Assembly: GCA_019635315.1 (NCBI GenBank)
Contig: JAHBZT010000001.1
Coordinates: 434,001 to 498,000, forward strand
Direction: 5' to 3'
Source: Rubrivivax sp.
Lineage (GTDB): Bacteria > Pseudomonadota > Gammaproteobacteria > Burkholderiales > Burkholderiaceae_C
DNA length: 64,000 bases
Shown piece after piece: positions 17,563-25,925 of this stretch. Position 1 is the stretch's first letter. Each line of letters begins with the position of its first letter. The notes under the pieces were generated by a model. The model worked only from the letters and a program-made list of their open reading frames with translations, searched no databases and was not told the DNA's origin. Both the position numbers and the translations under genes were made by a program.

Positions 17563-17895
17563 CTACCTCACCTTGCCCAGCAGGGTCTGCACGTCCTCGA
17601 GCATGTGGCCGAGCTGGGCCTGCGCCGCGGCGTCGCCGCCCAGGCGCGCGCCCAGCTCCTGCTCCATGAAGCACACCGTCATGCGCACGTAGGTGCTGTC
17701 CAGCGCCTTGCGCACGGCGGCCATCTGGCTGGCGATGTCCAGGCAGGTCTGGCCTTCCTCGATCATGCGCTGGATGCCGCGCAGCTGGCCCTCGGCACGC
17801 TTGAGGCGGTTCAGCAGGTCGGTGCGGCTCTTCTCGTCGGTCAGCACGGCCATGGCGATGTCCTCGGTCCCCGTCGGTAAGGTCAGAGCCGCCAT
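17563..17895 (-). CDS. CsoR/FrmR/RcnR-family transcriptional repressor with atypical ligands
   Basis: 110 residues from an ATG at 17895 with AGGGAGG upstream; an internal ATG at 17853 is an alternative. LLNRLKRAEGQLRGIQRMIEEG is the first helix of the all-helical CsoR fold. The first ligand Cys is conserved (GQTCLDIASQM). The second helix reads STYVRMTVCFMEQEL. By my alignment this places a Cys 24 residues after the first, where copper CsoR has its His at +25 and its Cys at +29, so the classical Cys-His-Cys set is absent. The effector may be a persulfide, another thiol-reactive agent or a different metal. It sits inside the RND efflux operon and probably represses it through the ATACCC-N4-GGGTAT-type dyads. 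Confidence 0.82.
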   Translation of the reverse strand: MAALTLPTGTEDIAMAVLTDEKSRTDLLNRLKRAEGQLRGIQRMIEEGQTCLDIASQMAAVRKALDSTYVRMTVCFMEQELGARLGGDAAAQAQLGHMLEDVQTLLGKVR

Positions 17896-17911
17896 TGTGG
17901 CCTCCCTCGCG

Positions 17912-18136
17912 TCAGCGCGAGCAGCTGGCGCTGCCTTCGGGCACGCCCAGCTTCTTCAGCAGGAAGCTCGGCGGGCAGAAGTTGGTGATGCCGGACTGGA
18001 ACAGGTTCAGGCCCACGAAGGCGGTGAAGGCCAGGAACCAGGGGCTGACGAAGATCGGGCTGCCCTCGACCCCGAGGGCCAGCGACAGCAGCACGAAGAA
18101 ACCGGCCATCAGGCGGATGTAGCGTTCGACGGTCAT
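17912..18136 (-). CDS. DUF2892 (YgaP-like) small membrane protein
   Basis: 74 residues. MTVERYIRLMAGFFVLLSLALG and the second helix FLAFTAFVGLNLFQSGITNFCP form the two-helix hairpin of DUF2892, the membrane part of E. coli YgaP, where it is fused to a rhodanese. Cysteines lie in NFCPPSFLLKKLG and near the C-terminus. Such proteins usually accompany sulfur-transfer or persulfide genes. Its ATG overlaps the RND pump stop as ATGA, and AAGGAG lies upstream, so it is translationally coupled to the pump. Confidence 0.85.
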   Translation of the reverse strand: MTVERYIRLMAGFFVLLSLALGVEGSPIFVSPWFLAFTAFVGLNLFQSGITNFCPPSFLLKKLGVPEGSASCSR

Positions 18137-21100
18137 GGCAAGACTCCTTGGTCAGTGGGGGTTTCGAGGCGGCGCCGGTTCACCGCGTAGTAGAGGACCG
18201 GAATGACAACCAGCGTCAGCAGCGTCGAGACGGCGATGCCGAACAGCAGCGAGATCGCGAGCCCGTTGAAGATCGGGTCGTCGAGGATGAAGACGGCGCC
18301 GGTCATCGCCGCCAGCGCGGTCAGCGCGATCGGCTGCGCGCGCACGGCGGCGCTCTTCACGACCGCGTCGCGGAAGGGCACGCCCTCGCGCAGCTGCAGG
18401 TCGATGAAGTCGACGAGCAGGATCGAGTTGCGCACGATGATGCCGGCCAGCGCGATCATCCCGATCATCGAGGTGGCGGTGAAGTTCGCGCCCAGCAGCG
18501 CGTGCCCGGGCATCACGCCGATGATGGTCAGCGGGATCGGCGCCATGATCACCAGCGGCGTGACGTAGCTGCGGAACTGCGCCACCACCAGCAGGTAGAT
18601 CAGGATCAGCCCCACGCCGTAGGCCGCGCCCATGTCGCGGAAGGTCTCGTAGGTGATCTGCCATTCGCCGTCCCACTTGACGGCATAGCCGCGGTAAGGG
18701 TCGTCCGGCTGGCGGATCCAGTATTCGCCCAGCTCGCCGGTGTCCGGCAGCGCGGCCTCGCCCAGCCGGCCGCGGATGCCGAACAGGCCGTACAGCGGGC
18801 TGTCCGGCGTCGCGCCGCCGGCGCCGACATCGCCGTAGACATAGCTCACGCCCTGCAGGTCCTTGGTGAACAGCGGCTTGTCGATGACGCCGCGCTCCAC
18901 GCGCACCAGCTCCGACAGCGGCACCAGCGCGCCGCCGGCGGCGCGCATCGGCAGCGCCAGCAGCGCGTCCAGGCCGACCTGCGCCTCGCGCGGCAGCTGC
19001 AGCCGCACCGGCACCGGGTACTTGCTCTGGCCGTCGTGCAGGAAGGCCGCGTCGGCGCCCGACAGCGCGCCGTGCACGGTCGTCGCGATTGTCGCCACCG
19101 GGATGCCCAGTGCGTCGGCGCGCTGGCGGTTGATGCGCAGGAAGGCGCGCGGCGCGTCCTCGCGCAGCGAGCTGTCGATGGCGGTGATGTCCGGCGTCGC
19201 CTCGAAGGCCTGCACCAGGCGCGCCGCCAGCGCCTGGCGGCCGGCCTCGTCGGGGCCGTAGACCTCGGCGACCAGCGGGCTGGTCACCGGCGGGCCGGGC
19301 GGCACCTCGACGACCTTCAGCCGCGCGCCATGGCGCGCCGCGATGGCCTCCAGCTGCGGGCGCAGGCGCTGCGCGATGTCGTGGCTCTGCTCGTCGCGCG
19401 CGGACTTGGGCACCAGGTTGACCTGCAGGTCGCCCTGCTCGGCGTCGCTGCGCAGGCCGTACTGGCGCACCAGGCCGTTGAAGGTGATCGGGCTCGCGGT
19501 GCCGGCATAACCCTGCAGGTCCTGCACCTCGGGCTGGCGCGCGAGGAAGCCGCCCAGCTCGTGCAGCGCCGCCGCGGTGTCCTCCAGCGGCGTGCCGGCG
19601 GGCATGTCGACGACGAGCTGGAATTCGCTCTTGTTGTCGAAGGGCAGCATCTTCAGCACCACCCACTGCACCGCGGCCAGCCCGACCGACAGCGCCAGCG
19701 CGACCAGGATGCCGCCCAGCAGCAGCCAGCGCTTGCGCGCGCTGGCCAGCAGCGGCAGCAGCAGCGCGCTGAACAGGCGCTGCAGGCGGCCGGCCAGGCC
19801 GGCCGGGGCGGCGTGGTCCGCCGCTTCGCCTGCCGCGGCGGCATGCGCGTGCGGCTTCATCAGCTTCAGCGCCAGCCAGGGCGTGACGGTGAAGGCGATG
19901 GCCAGCGACAGCGCCATGCCCAGGCTGGCGTTGATCGGGATCGGGCTCATGTACGGGCCCATCAGCCCGCTGACGAAGGCCATCGGCAGCAGCGCCGCGA
20001 TGACGGTCAGCGTGGCCAGGATGGTCGGCCCGCCGACCTCGTCGACCGCCAGCGGGATGATCTCGCGCAGCGGCCGGCCCGGCGTCAGCGCCTGGTGGCG
20101 GTGGATGTTCTCGACCACCACGATGGCGTCGTCGACCAGGATGCCGATCGAGAAGATCAGCGCGAACAGGCTCACGCGGTTGAGCGTGAAGCCCCAGGCC
20201 CAGCTCGCGAACAGCGTCGCGGTCAGCGTCAGGATCACCGCGGCGCCGACGATCACCGCCTCGCGCTTGCCCAGCGCCAGGCCGACGAGCAGGATCACCG
20301 AGGCGGTCGCGAAGGCCAGCTTCTGGATCAGCTGGTTGGCCTTCTCGGCGGCGGTCTGGCCGTAGTCGCGCGTGACGGTGGCCTCGACGCCTTCGGGGAT
20401 CATCGTGTTGCGCAGCGACTCGATGCGCGCGCGCGCGGCCGCGGCGACGTCCACCGCGTTGGTGCCCGGCTTCTTGGTCAGCGTCACCGTGACCGCCGGG
20501 TGGCCGCCGGGCGTCGCCGGGCCTGCGTCGGCACCGCCCGGCGTGAACCAGACATGGCGCGTCGTCTGCGCGGCGCCGGCGCGCACGCTGGCGACCTCGC
20601 GCAGGAAGACCGGCCGGCCCTGGTGCACGCCGACCACGAGTTCGCCCACCTCCTCGGCCGAGCGCAGGAATTCGCCCGTCTGCACGGCCAGCATGCGCGG
20701 GGCCGCGCCGGCCGGCGTGGCGGCGTCGACCACGCTGCCGGCCGGCATGCCCTGGTTCGCGGCCGCCAGCGCGCGCTGCAGCTGCAGCACGTCGACACCG
20801 CGCTGGCGCAGCCGCTCGGGCTGCAGCGTGACCTCGACGACGCGGCCGGGGCCGCCGATCGTGCGCACCTCGCGGGCGCCGGGCACGCGCTTGAGCTCGA
20901 TCTCCATCGCGTGCGCGACGCGCTCCAGCTCGGCGGCGCTGGCCAGGTCGTCGGCGCGCTTCGTCCACAGCGTCAGCGCGAGCACCGGCACGTCGTCGAT
21001 GCCCTTGGGCACGACGATGGGCGTGAGCGTGCCCAGGCCGGCGGGGATCCAGTCCTGGTTGGCGTTGAGCACGTCGTACACGCGCACCAGCGCCTCGGTG

Positions 21101-21450
21101 CGCGGCACGCCGACCTTGAACTGCACGGTGATCATCGCCACGCCGGGCCGCGACACCGAGTAGGTGTGCTCGATGCCGGCGATCTGCGACAGCACCTGTT
21201 CGGCCGGCCGTGCCACCATGTTCTGCACGTCGGTGCTGCCGGCCCCGGGGAAGGGGATCAGCACGTTGGCCATCGTGACGTCGATCTGCGGCTCTTCCTC
21301 GCGCGGCGTCACCAGCACCGCGAACAGGCCCAGCAGCAGCGCCACCAGCGCCAGCAGCGGCGTCAGCGCGTTGGCCTGGAAGGCCGCGGCCAGGCGGCCG
21401 CTGACGCCCATGGCGGTGGTGCCTTGCGCCGGCGTGTCGGTGGTGCTCAT
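18133..21450 (-). CDS. RND efflux pump inner-membrane permease
   Basis: 1105 residues, the usual size for an AcrB/HAE-1-type pump. A first transmembrane helix (PLLALVALLLGLFAVLVTPRE) is followed by a large periplasmic loop and a block of helices. The fourth-helix proton-relay motif is GILVDDAIVVVENIHRH, the HAE-1-type DD motif rather than the heavy-metal CzcA form. The symmetric second half repeats the plan, ending in further helices (GMIALAGIIVRNSILLVDF and beyond). It should form a trimer that exports hydrophobic or thiol-reactive compounds with the adaptor encoded upstream. No outer-membrane channel gene is nearby. It is followed at 4-nt overlap by the DUF2892 gene. Confidence 0.93.
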   Translation of the reverse strand: MSTTDTPAQGTTAMGVSGRLAAAFQANALTPLLALVALLLGLFAVLVTPREEEPQIDVTMANVLIPFPGAGSTDVQNMVARPAEQVLSQIAGIEHTYSVSRPGVAMITVQFKVGVPRTEALVRVYDVLNANQDWIPAGLGTLTPIVVPKGIDDVPVLALTLWTKRADDLASAAELERVAHAMEIELKRVPGAREVRTIGGPGRVVEVTLQPERLRQRGVDVLQLQRALAAANQGMPAGSVVDAATPAGAAPRMLAVQTGEFLRSAEEVGELVVGVHQGRPVFLREVASVRAGAAQTTRHVWFTPGGADAGPATPGGHPAVTVTLTKKPGTNAVDVAAAARARIESLRNTMIPEGVEATVTRDYGQTAAEKANQLIQKLAFATASVILLVGLALGKREAVIVGAAVILTLTATLFASWAWGFTLNRVSLFALIFSIGILVDDAIVVVENIHRHQALTPGRPLREIIPLAVDEVGGPTILATLTVIAALLPMAFVSGLMGPYMSPIPINASLGMALSLAIAFTVTPWLALKLMKPHAHAAAAGEAADHAAPAGLAGRLQRLFSALLLPLLASARKRWLLLGGILVALALSVGLAAVQWVVLKMLPFDNKSEFQLVVDMPAGTPLEDTAAALHELGGFLARQPEVQDLQGYAGTASPITFNGLVRQYGLRSDAEQGDLQVNLVPKSARDEQSHDIAQRLRPQLEAIAARHGARLKVVEVPPGPPVTSPLVAEVYGPDEAGRQALAARLVQAFEATPDITAIDSSLREDAPRAFLRINRQRADALGIPVATIATTVHGALSGADAAFLHDGQSKYPVPVRLQLPREAQVGLDALLALPMRAAGGALVPLSELVRVERGVIDKPLFTKDLQGVSYVYGDVGAGGATPDSPLYGLFGIRGRLGEAALPDTGELGEYWIRQPDDPYRGYAVKWDGEWQITYETFRDMGAAYGVGLILIYLLVVAQFRSYVTPLVIMAPIPLTIIGVMPGHALLGANFTATSMIGMIALAGIIVRNSILLVDFIDLQLREGVPFRDAVVKSAAVRAQPIALTALAAMTGAVFILDDPIFNGLAISLLFGIAVSTLLTLVVIPVLYYAVNRRRLETPTDQGVLP

Positions 21451-21463
21451 CGCGCGTGCGTCC

Positions 21464-22564
21464 TCACTGCGCCGCCGGCACGGCGCCGGCCAGTCCGGCG
21501 CGCACCGCGTCCAGCGCGACGCGCTCGCCGGCTTTCAGCCCGGCCAGCACCTCGATGCCGTCGCCGACCGCGGCGCCCAGGCGCACGGCCTTGAGCACGA
21601 AGCGGCCGTCCTGGGCCGCGTAGACCGCGGTCAGCTCGCCGCGGCGCAGCACCGCGCCAGCCGGCACGACCAGCCGGCCGGCCGGGGCCGCGGCGGCCGC
21701 GGCGGTCCCGCCGGCGAATCGCACGCGCACGCTCTGCCCGGGCAGCAGCGCGGCGCCATCGGCCGGCGCCAGGTCCAGCCGCCACTCCACGGTCTGCGAC
21801 ACCGCGTCGGTGCCCGGCAGTTCGGTGCGCGCCACCGGCACGACCCAGCGGCCGTCGGGCAGCTGCACTTCGGTCGTCGTGGCGGCGCGCGCGGCGGCCG
21901 AGCGCGACGCCGCGAGGTTGACCACCGCCCGCACGCGCCCCGGCGCATACAGCGTGACCAGCGGCCGGCCGGGTGCGGCCAGGTCGCCGGCCTCGACATG
22001 GGTGGCCAGCACGACCGCGTCGAACGGTGCCGTGACCGCCGCGAAGCCGCGCGCCAGCGCGGCCTGCGCGCGTGCCGCGCGGGCCTGCTGCACGCCGGCG
22101 TCGGCGGCCTTGAGCTGGGTCTCGGCGACATCCAGCGCGGCCTGGCTGACGAAGCCCTGCGCGCGCAGGTCGCGCGTGCGCTGCACATGGGTCTGCGCAT
22201 TGCGCTGCTCGGCGTCGGCCTGCGCCAGGCCGGCCTCGGCGCGCGCCAGGCCGGCCTGCGCGTCGCGTTCGTCGATGCGCACCAGCACCTGGCCGGCGCG
22301 CACGCGGTCGCCGGCCTTGACCGCCAGCTGCAGCACGTTGCCGGCGATCTGCGCGCCGACGGTGCTCTGCTGCAGCGCCTGCAGCGTGGCGTCGGTCTCG
22401 AAGCCGGCGCCGCGTGCGGCGCTGCCGACGGCGACCGTCGGCACGCTGACCGCGGCGACGGCGGGCGCCGACGCGGCGCCCGCCAGCAGCGCGGCGGCGG
22501 ACAGGGCGAGCAGGCCGCGCCGCAGGCCGGCGCGGGACTTCAGGGACACGGCGTTCGATACCAT
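21464..22564 (-). CDS. RND efflux periplasmic adaptor (membrane fusion protein)
   Basis: 366 residues from the ATG at 22564; a TTG at 22600 would extend it through the promoter and is rejected. The signal peptide ends near VAAVS (residue about 38). A lipoyl-like half with AGNVLQLAVKAGDRVRAGQVLVRIDE, a short Ala/Gln-rich coiled-coil hairpin (AGLARAEAGLAQADAEQRNAQ onward), a second lipoyl half and a beta-barrel domain follow in the usual HlyD/AcrA order. It bridges the RND pump to an outer-membrane channel. It is the first gene of the operon that continues through pump, DUF2892, CsoR and OsmC. A dyad operator overlaps its start codon. Confidence 0.9.
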   Translation of the reverse strand: MVSNAVSLKSRAGLRRGLLALSAAALLAGAASAPAVAAVSVPTVAVGSAARGAGFETDATLQALQQSTVGAQIAGNVLQLAVKAGDRVRAGQVLVRIDERDAQAGLARAEAGLAQADAEQRNAQTHVQRTRDLRAQGFVSQAALDVAETQLKAADAGVQQARAARAQAALARGFAAVTAPFDAVVLATHVEAGDLAAPGRPLVTLYAPGRVRAVVNLAASRSAAARAATTTEVQLPDGRWVVPVARTELPGTDAVSQTVEWRLDLAPADGAALLPGQSVRVRFAGGTAAAAAAPAGRLVVPAGAVLRRGELTAVYAAQDGRFVLKAVRLGAAVGDGIEVLAGLKAGERVALDAVRAGLAGAVPAAQ

Positions 22565-22600
22565 GTTGGGTATCCTAGCATATACCCCATGCCGTATCAA
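22557..22600 (-). promoter_or_regulatory. Promoter and operator of the RND efflux operon
   Basis: On the minus strand TTGATA (22600-22595), a 17-nt spacer and TAGGAT (22577-22572) make a plausible sigma-70 promoter. The predicted start of transcription falls at or next to the adaptor ATG (22564), so the mRNA would be leaderless. The dyad GATACCA-TGTT-GGGTATC (22557-22574) overlaps both the -10 box and the ATG. It has the same length and arms as the dyad at 12581-12598, with one mismatch. A repressor bound here would block polymerase directly. Confidence 0.6.
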
Positions 22601-22682
22601 GCCCCGCCCTCGGCCGGGGTCTGCCGGCGGCAGGACCGGCCGGCGCGGCGGCCGACCGACTCGGACGACCTGCTCGGCCGAC

Positions 22683-23708
22683 CTACTGCGTGCGCGTGAC
22701 CTTGTTCAGGTGGCGCGGGCGATCGGGGTCGAGCCCGCGCGCGCGGGCCAGTGCCTCGACCATCACGTAGAAGCTCTGCGCCGCGGCCACCGGGTCGAGG
22801 TCGGCGTGGCCGCCGGTGGCCAGCGGCAGCTCGGCGCCGGGCGTGCCGGGGGGCGCGGCGAGCAGCACGCGTGCGCCGCGCTCGCGCATCTGCTGCGCCA
22901 GCGCCAGCAGCCCGGGCTGCGCCGGCCCCGGCGGGGCCAGGATCAGCAGCGGGAAGCCGGGCTCCACCAGCGCCATCGGCCCATGCTGGACCTCGGCGCC
23001 CGAGAAGGCCTCGGCCTGGATGCCGCAGACCTCCTTGAATTTCAGCGCCGCTTCCATCGCGACGGCCAGCGCCGGGCCGCGCGCCAGCACGAACAGCCGC
23101 CCGGCGCCGCGCAGCGCGTCGACCGCCGGGGCCCAGTCCAGCGCCAGGGCGCGCTCCAGCTGCCGCGGCAGGTCCTGCAGCGCGGCGGCGAAGGCGGCGT
23201 CGCGCTCCCAGGCCGCGACCACCGCGGCGCCGGCCACGAGCTGGTTCAGGCAGCTCTTGGTGGCGGCCACGCTGGTCTCGGCGCCGGCGTGCAGCGCGAT
23301 GCAGCGTTGCGCCGCCTGCGCCAGCGGCGACGCGGCGTCGTTGACGAAGGCCACCGTGCGGCCGCCATGGGCGTTGAAGTGCTCCAGCGGTGCCAGCAGG
23401 TCCGGGCTCTGCCCCGACTGCGAGAAGGCGAACGCGACCAGGCCGTCGCACCGCAGCCGCGTCGGGTACAGCGTCACCAGCGACATCGGCAGCGAGGTCA
23501 CCAGCCGGCCCAGCCGCGCCATCACGAGGTAGCCGAAGTAGTGCGCGGCATGGTCCGAGCTGCCGCGGGCCACCGTCAGCAGCGACTGCGGCGGTGCGCT
23601 GCGCAGGTCCGCGCCCAGCGCCGCGAAACCGGCAGCCTCGGCGGCCAGCAGGCGCGCGGCGGCCTGCGGGCCCTCGCGCGCCTCGGCGAGCATGCGCGAG
23701 CCGGTCAT
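22683..23708 (-). CDS. nagB-II: SIS-domain glucosamine-6-phosphate deaminase (NagB-II/AgaS-like)
   Basis: 341 residues. Two SIS domains are visible: the first with TVARGSSDHAAHYFGYLV, FSQSGQSPDLL and SVAATKS motifs, the second with VLARGPALAVAMEAALKFKEVCGIQAEAFSGAEVQHGP. These are the sugar-phosphate sites shared with the isomerase half of GlmS, but the glutaminase domain is absent. Next to nagA, the likely reaction is deamination/isomerisation of glucosamine-6-phosphate to fructose-6-phosphate. Its ATG overlaps the nagA stop as ATGA, so the two are coupled. Confidence 0.85.
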   Translation of the reverse strand: MTGSRMLAEAREGPQAAARLLAAEAAGFAALGADLRSAPPQSLLTVARGSSDHAAHYFGYLVMARLGRLVTSLPMSLVTLYPTRLRCDGLVAFAFSQSGQSPDLLAPLEHFNAHGGRTVAFVNDAASPLAQAAQRCIALHAGAETSVAATKSCLNQLVAGAAVVAAWERDAAFAAALQDLPRQLERALALDWAPAVDALRGAGRLFVLARGPALAVAMEAALKFKEVCGIQAEAFSGAEVQHGPMALVEPGFPLLILAPPGPAQPGLLALAQQMRERGARVLLAAPPGTPGAELPLATGGHADLDPVAAAQSFYVMVEALARARGLDPDRPRHLNKVTRTQ

Positions 23709-24853
23709 GCCGCGACCTCCGCGCCCTTCGCGGCCGCCACGTCGACGACTTCGCCTTCGCAGACCACCCGCTGCAGCTGCAGCGTCGCCGCGTCCAGCAC
23801 CACGACATCGGCCCAGGCGCCGGGCGCGAGCCGGCCGCGGTCGGCCAGGCCCAGGTAGTCGGCGGTGACCGTGCTGCAGCGCGCCGCCGCGTCGGCCAGC
23901 GGCACGCCGAGGGCGACCAGGTTGCGCAGCGCCTGGTCCAGCGTCAGCGTGCTGCCGGCCAGCGTGCCGTCCGCGAGGCGCACGCCGCCCAGGCACTTGT
24001 GCACCGTCTGGCGGCCCAGCCGGTAGGCGCCGTCCGGCATGCCGGTGGCGGCGGTGGCGTCGGTGACGCAGAACAGCCCGGGAATGGCGCGCAGCGCGGC
24101 GCGGATCGCGCCCGGGTGCACGTGCAGCAGGTCGGGGATGATCTCGGCATGCCGGGCATGCGCCAGCGCCGCGCCGGCCATGCCGGGCGCGCGGTGGTGC
24201 AGCGCGCTCATCGCGTTGAACAGGTGCGTGAAGCCCGCCGCGCCCTGCTCCAGCGCGGCCAGCGCCTGTTCGTAGCTGGCGGCGCTGTGGCCGAGCTGCA
24301 CGCGCATCCCCGCCCCGACCAGCGCCGGGATCAGCGCCAGCGCACCCTCGGCCTCCGGCGCCAGCGTGACGAGCCGGATGCGCGCGATGGCGTCCAGCGC
24401 CAGGATCTCGTCCAGCGCCGGCGGCCGCGTGAAGGCCGGCTGCGCGCCCAGCCGTTCCGGGCTGATGTAGGGGCCCTCCAGGTGCACGCCCAGCACGCGT
24501 GCATGGCCGCGCGGGCGGTCGTGCAGCAGCGGCGCCAGCGCCTGCAGCGCGGCGCGGATCTCGTCCAGCGGCGCCGTCATCGTGGTCGCCAGCAGCGACG
24601 TGGTGCCGTGGCGCAGGTGGGTCGCCGCCAGCGTGCGCACGGCGTCGCCGGCGTCCATCGTGTCGGCGCCGCCGCCGCCGTGCACGTGGGTGTCGATGAA
24701 ACCGGGCAGCAGCAGCGGCAGCGCGCTGCCGCGCACCGCGGCCTCGTCGACGGCATCGCCTTCGACCGTGGCGAGCCGCCCGGCGGCCCAGGCCAGCCGG
24801 CCGCGCACGAAGCCGCGCGGCGTGAGCAGGTGGCCGTCGAGGGACTCGCTCAC
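23705..24853 (-). CDS. nagA: N-acetylglucosamine-6-phosphate deacetylase
   Basis: 382 residues from a GTG start. LLPGFIDTHVHGGGGADTMD near residue 50 holds the metal-site histidines. VLGVHLEGPYISPERLGA near residue 142 and the QLGHSAASYEQALAALEQG segment near 210 follow. GLFCVTDATAATGMPDG near 275 carries the catalytic Asp. These are amidohydrolase-superfamily NagA signatures. It removes the acetyl group of GlcNAc-6-phosphate in the cytosol, feeding the SIS deaminase encoded immediately downstream. No PTS or kinase gene for GlcNAc lies in the window. Confidence 0.93.
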   Translation of the reverse strand: MSESLDGHLLTPRGFVRGRLAWAAGRLATVEGDAVDEAAVRGSALPLLLPGFIDTHVHGGGGADTMDAGDAVRTLAATHLRHGTTSLLATTMTAPLDEIRAALQALAPLLHDRPRGHARVLGVHLEGPYISPERLGAQPAFTRPPALDEILALDAIARIRLVTLAPEAEGALALIPALVGAGMRVQLGHSAASYEQALAALEQGAAGFTHLFNAMSALHHRAPGMAGAALAHARHAEIIPDLLHVHPGAIRAALRAIPGLFCVTDATAATGMPDGAYRLGRQTVHKCLGGVRLADGTLAGSTLTLDQALRNLVALGVPLADAAARCSTVTADYLGLADRGRLAPGAWADVVVLDAATLQLQRVVCEGEVVDVAAAKGAEVAA

Positions 24854-24911
24854 GGCGCCACCTTATTGCCTGCGCCGCCCCACCCGCGAGGGCGGCACGC
24901 GCAGGCTGCGG

Positions 24912-24940
24912 CCCGGCGCGCGCCGGTGCAGCGCGCCGGG
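24912..24940 (-). terminator. GC-rich hairpin after ssb
   Basis: CCCGGCGCGC and GCGCGCCGGG form a perfect 10-bp stem with a 9-nt loop, eight bases beyond the ssb stop. There is no clear T-run, so it may act as a Rho-assisted terminator or 3' end stabiliser rather than a classic intrinsic terminator. Confidence 0.4.
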
Positions 24941-24947
24941 GCAGGCG

Positions 24948-25427
24948 TCAGAACGGAATGTCGTCATCCATGTCGTCGAAGCCGGTCGCCGACTTCGACG
25001 CTGCCGGGCGCTGCGCAGCGGCCGGGGCCTGGCGCGGCGCCGGGGCGCTGCGCTGGCCGCCGCCGCCGCCCATGTCGTCGCCACCACCGCCGTCGCGGCT
25101 GCCCAGCAGCTGCATCTGGTCGGCGATGACCTCGGTGGTGTACTTCTCCACGCCGTCCTTGTCGGTCCACTTGCGCGTCTTCAGCCGGCCCTCGACGTAG
25201 ACCGGGCGGCCCTTCTTCAGGTATTCGCCGGCGATCTCGGCCAGCCGGTCGTAGAAGACGACCCGGTGCCACTCGGTCTCCTCCTGGCGCTCGCCCGAGG
25301 TCTTGTCCTTCCACTGGCGGCTGGTCGCCAGCGTGACGTTGCAGATGGCGCTGCCGCTGGGGGCGTAGCGCACTTCCGGGTCGCGGCCCAGGTTGCCGAT
25401 GAGGATGACTTTGTTGACCGAGGCCAT
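24948..25427 (-). CDS. ssb: Single-stranded DNA-binding protein
   Basis: 159 residues. The OB-fold begins [21 protein letters not shown] and contains [21 protein letters not shown] and [12 protein letters not shown] flexible Gly/Gln/Pro-rich linker (about 113-148) leads to the acidic tip DDMDDDIPF, which binds partner proteins such as RecQ, PriA and Exo I. It works as a tetramer in replication, repair and recombination. GGAGCAC precedes the ATG. In many relatives ssb sits next to uvrA; here recQ and other genes separate them by about 6 kb. Confidence 0.97.
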   Translation of the reverse strand: MASVNKVILIGNLGRDPEVRYAPSGSAICNVTLATSRQWKDKTSGERQEETEWHRVVFYDRLAEIAGEYLKKGRPVYVEGRLKTRKWTDKDGVEKYTTEVIADQMQLLGSRDGGGGDDMGGGGGQRSAPAPRQAPAAAQRPAASKSATGFDDMDDDIPF

Positions 25428-25553
25428 GAAGTGCTCCGACGCGCTGCTATGGGGTGCGGCCCATTATCGGCCCGCGGCGCGAAGCCGCCATGCCCCGCAG
25501 GGTCGCCCCCGTCCGCGGGACCGGCGCGGCCCCCTTCGGCGGGGACCGGCCGC

Positions 25554-25925
25554 TCACCAGCGGTGCCAGGCGATCAGTGCCACCGCGGCCAGGCACATCA
25601 GCGCATTGCCGGCACTGGCCAGCGCGGCGCGGTCGGGCCGGCCGCCCGCACGTTCGCACAGCCAGGCCGCCATCGTCAGGTTCGACAACAGCCAGATGCC
25701 CCAGGTCCACAGCGAATGCTGCGACGAGTCGGCGCTGGCCTGGATGGCCCACAGCGTGGGCAGGTAGGCGACCAGCCGCGCCGCGCTGCACAGCGTGAAG
25801 GCGCCGGCCAGCCAGCGGCGGGCGCCCGCCAGCGGCAGCGCGCCCGGCCGGGGCGCACCCGCGGGGCCTTCGGCGGCAGCGACGGCGGGGGCCAGCATGC
25901 CGGCAGCGGCGCGGCGCGCGATCAC
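25554..25925 (-). CDS. Small multi-helix membrane protein
   Basis: 123 residues from a GTG that overlaps the stop of the upstream lipoprotein gene as GTGA. It has an Ala/Pro-rich N-terminal region, then three hydrophobic segments: around FTLCSAARLVAYLPTLWAIQ, HSLWTWGIWLLSNLTMAAWL and ALMCLAAVALIAWHRW. The YLPTLWAI and HSLWTWGIWLLSN pattern resembles PQ-loop-type membrane repeats, but I would not assign a transport role. Coupling to the lipoprotein suggests that the two proteins work in the envelope together. Confidence 0.6.
   Translation of the reverse strand: MIARRAAAGMLAPAVAAAEGPAGAPRPGALPLAGARRWLAGAFTLCSAARLVAYLPTLWAIQASADSSQHSLWTWGIWLLSNLTMAAWLCERAGGRPDRAALASAGNALMCLAAVALIAWHRW

Noticed and set aside
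22564-22600. TTG start adding 12 residues to the RND adaptor
   Set aside because: It would place the promoter and operator within coding sequence; the ATG at 22564 starts a proper signal peptide.
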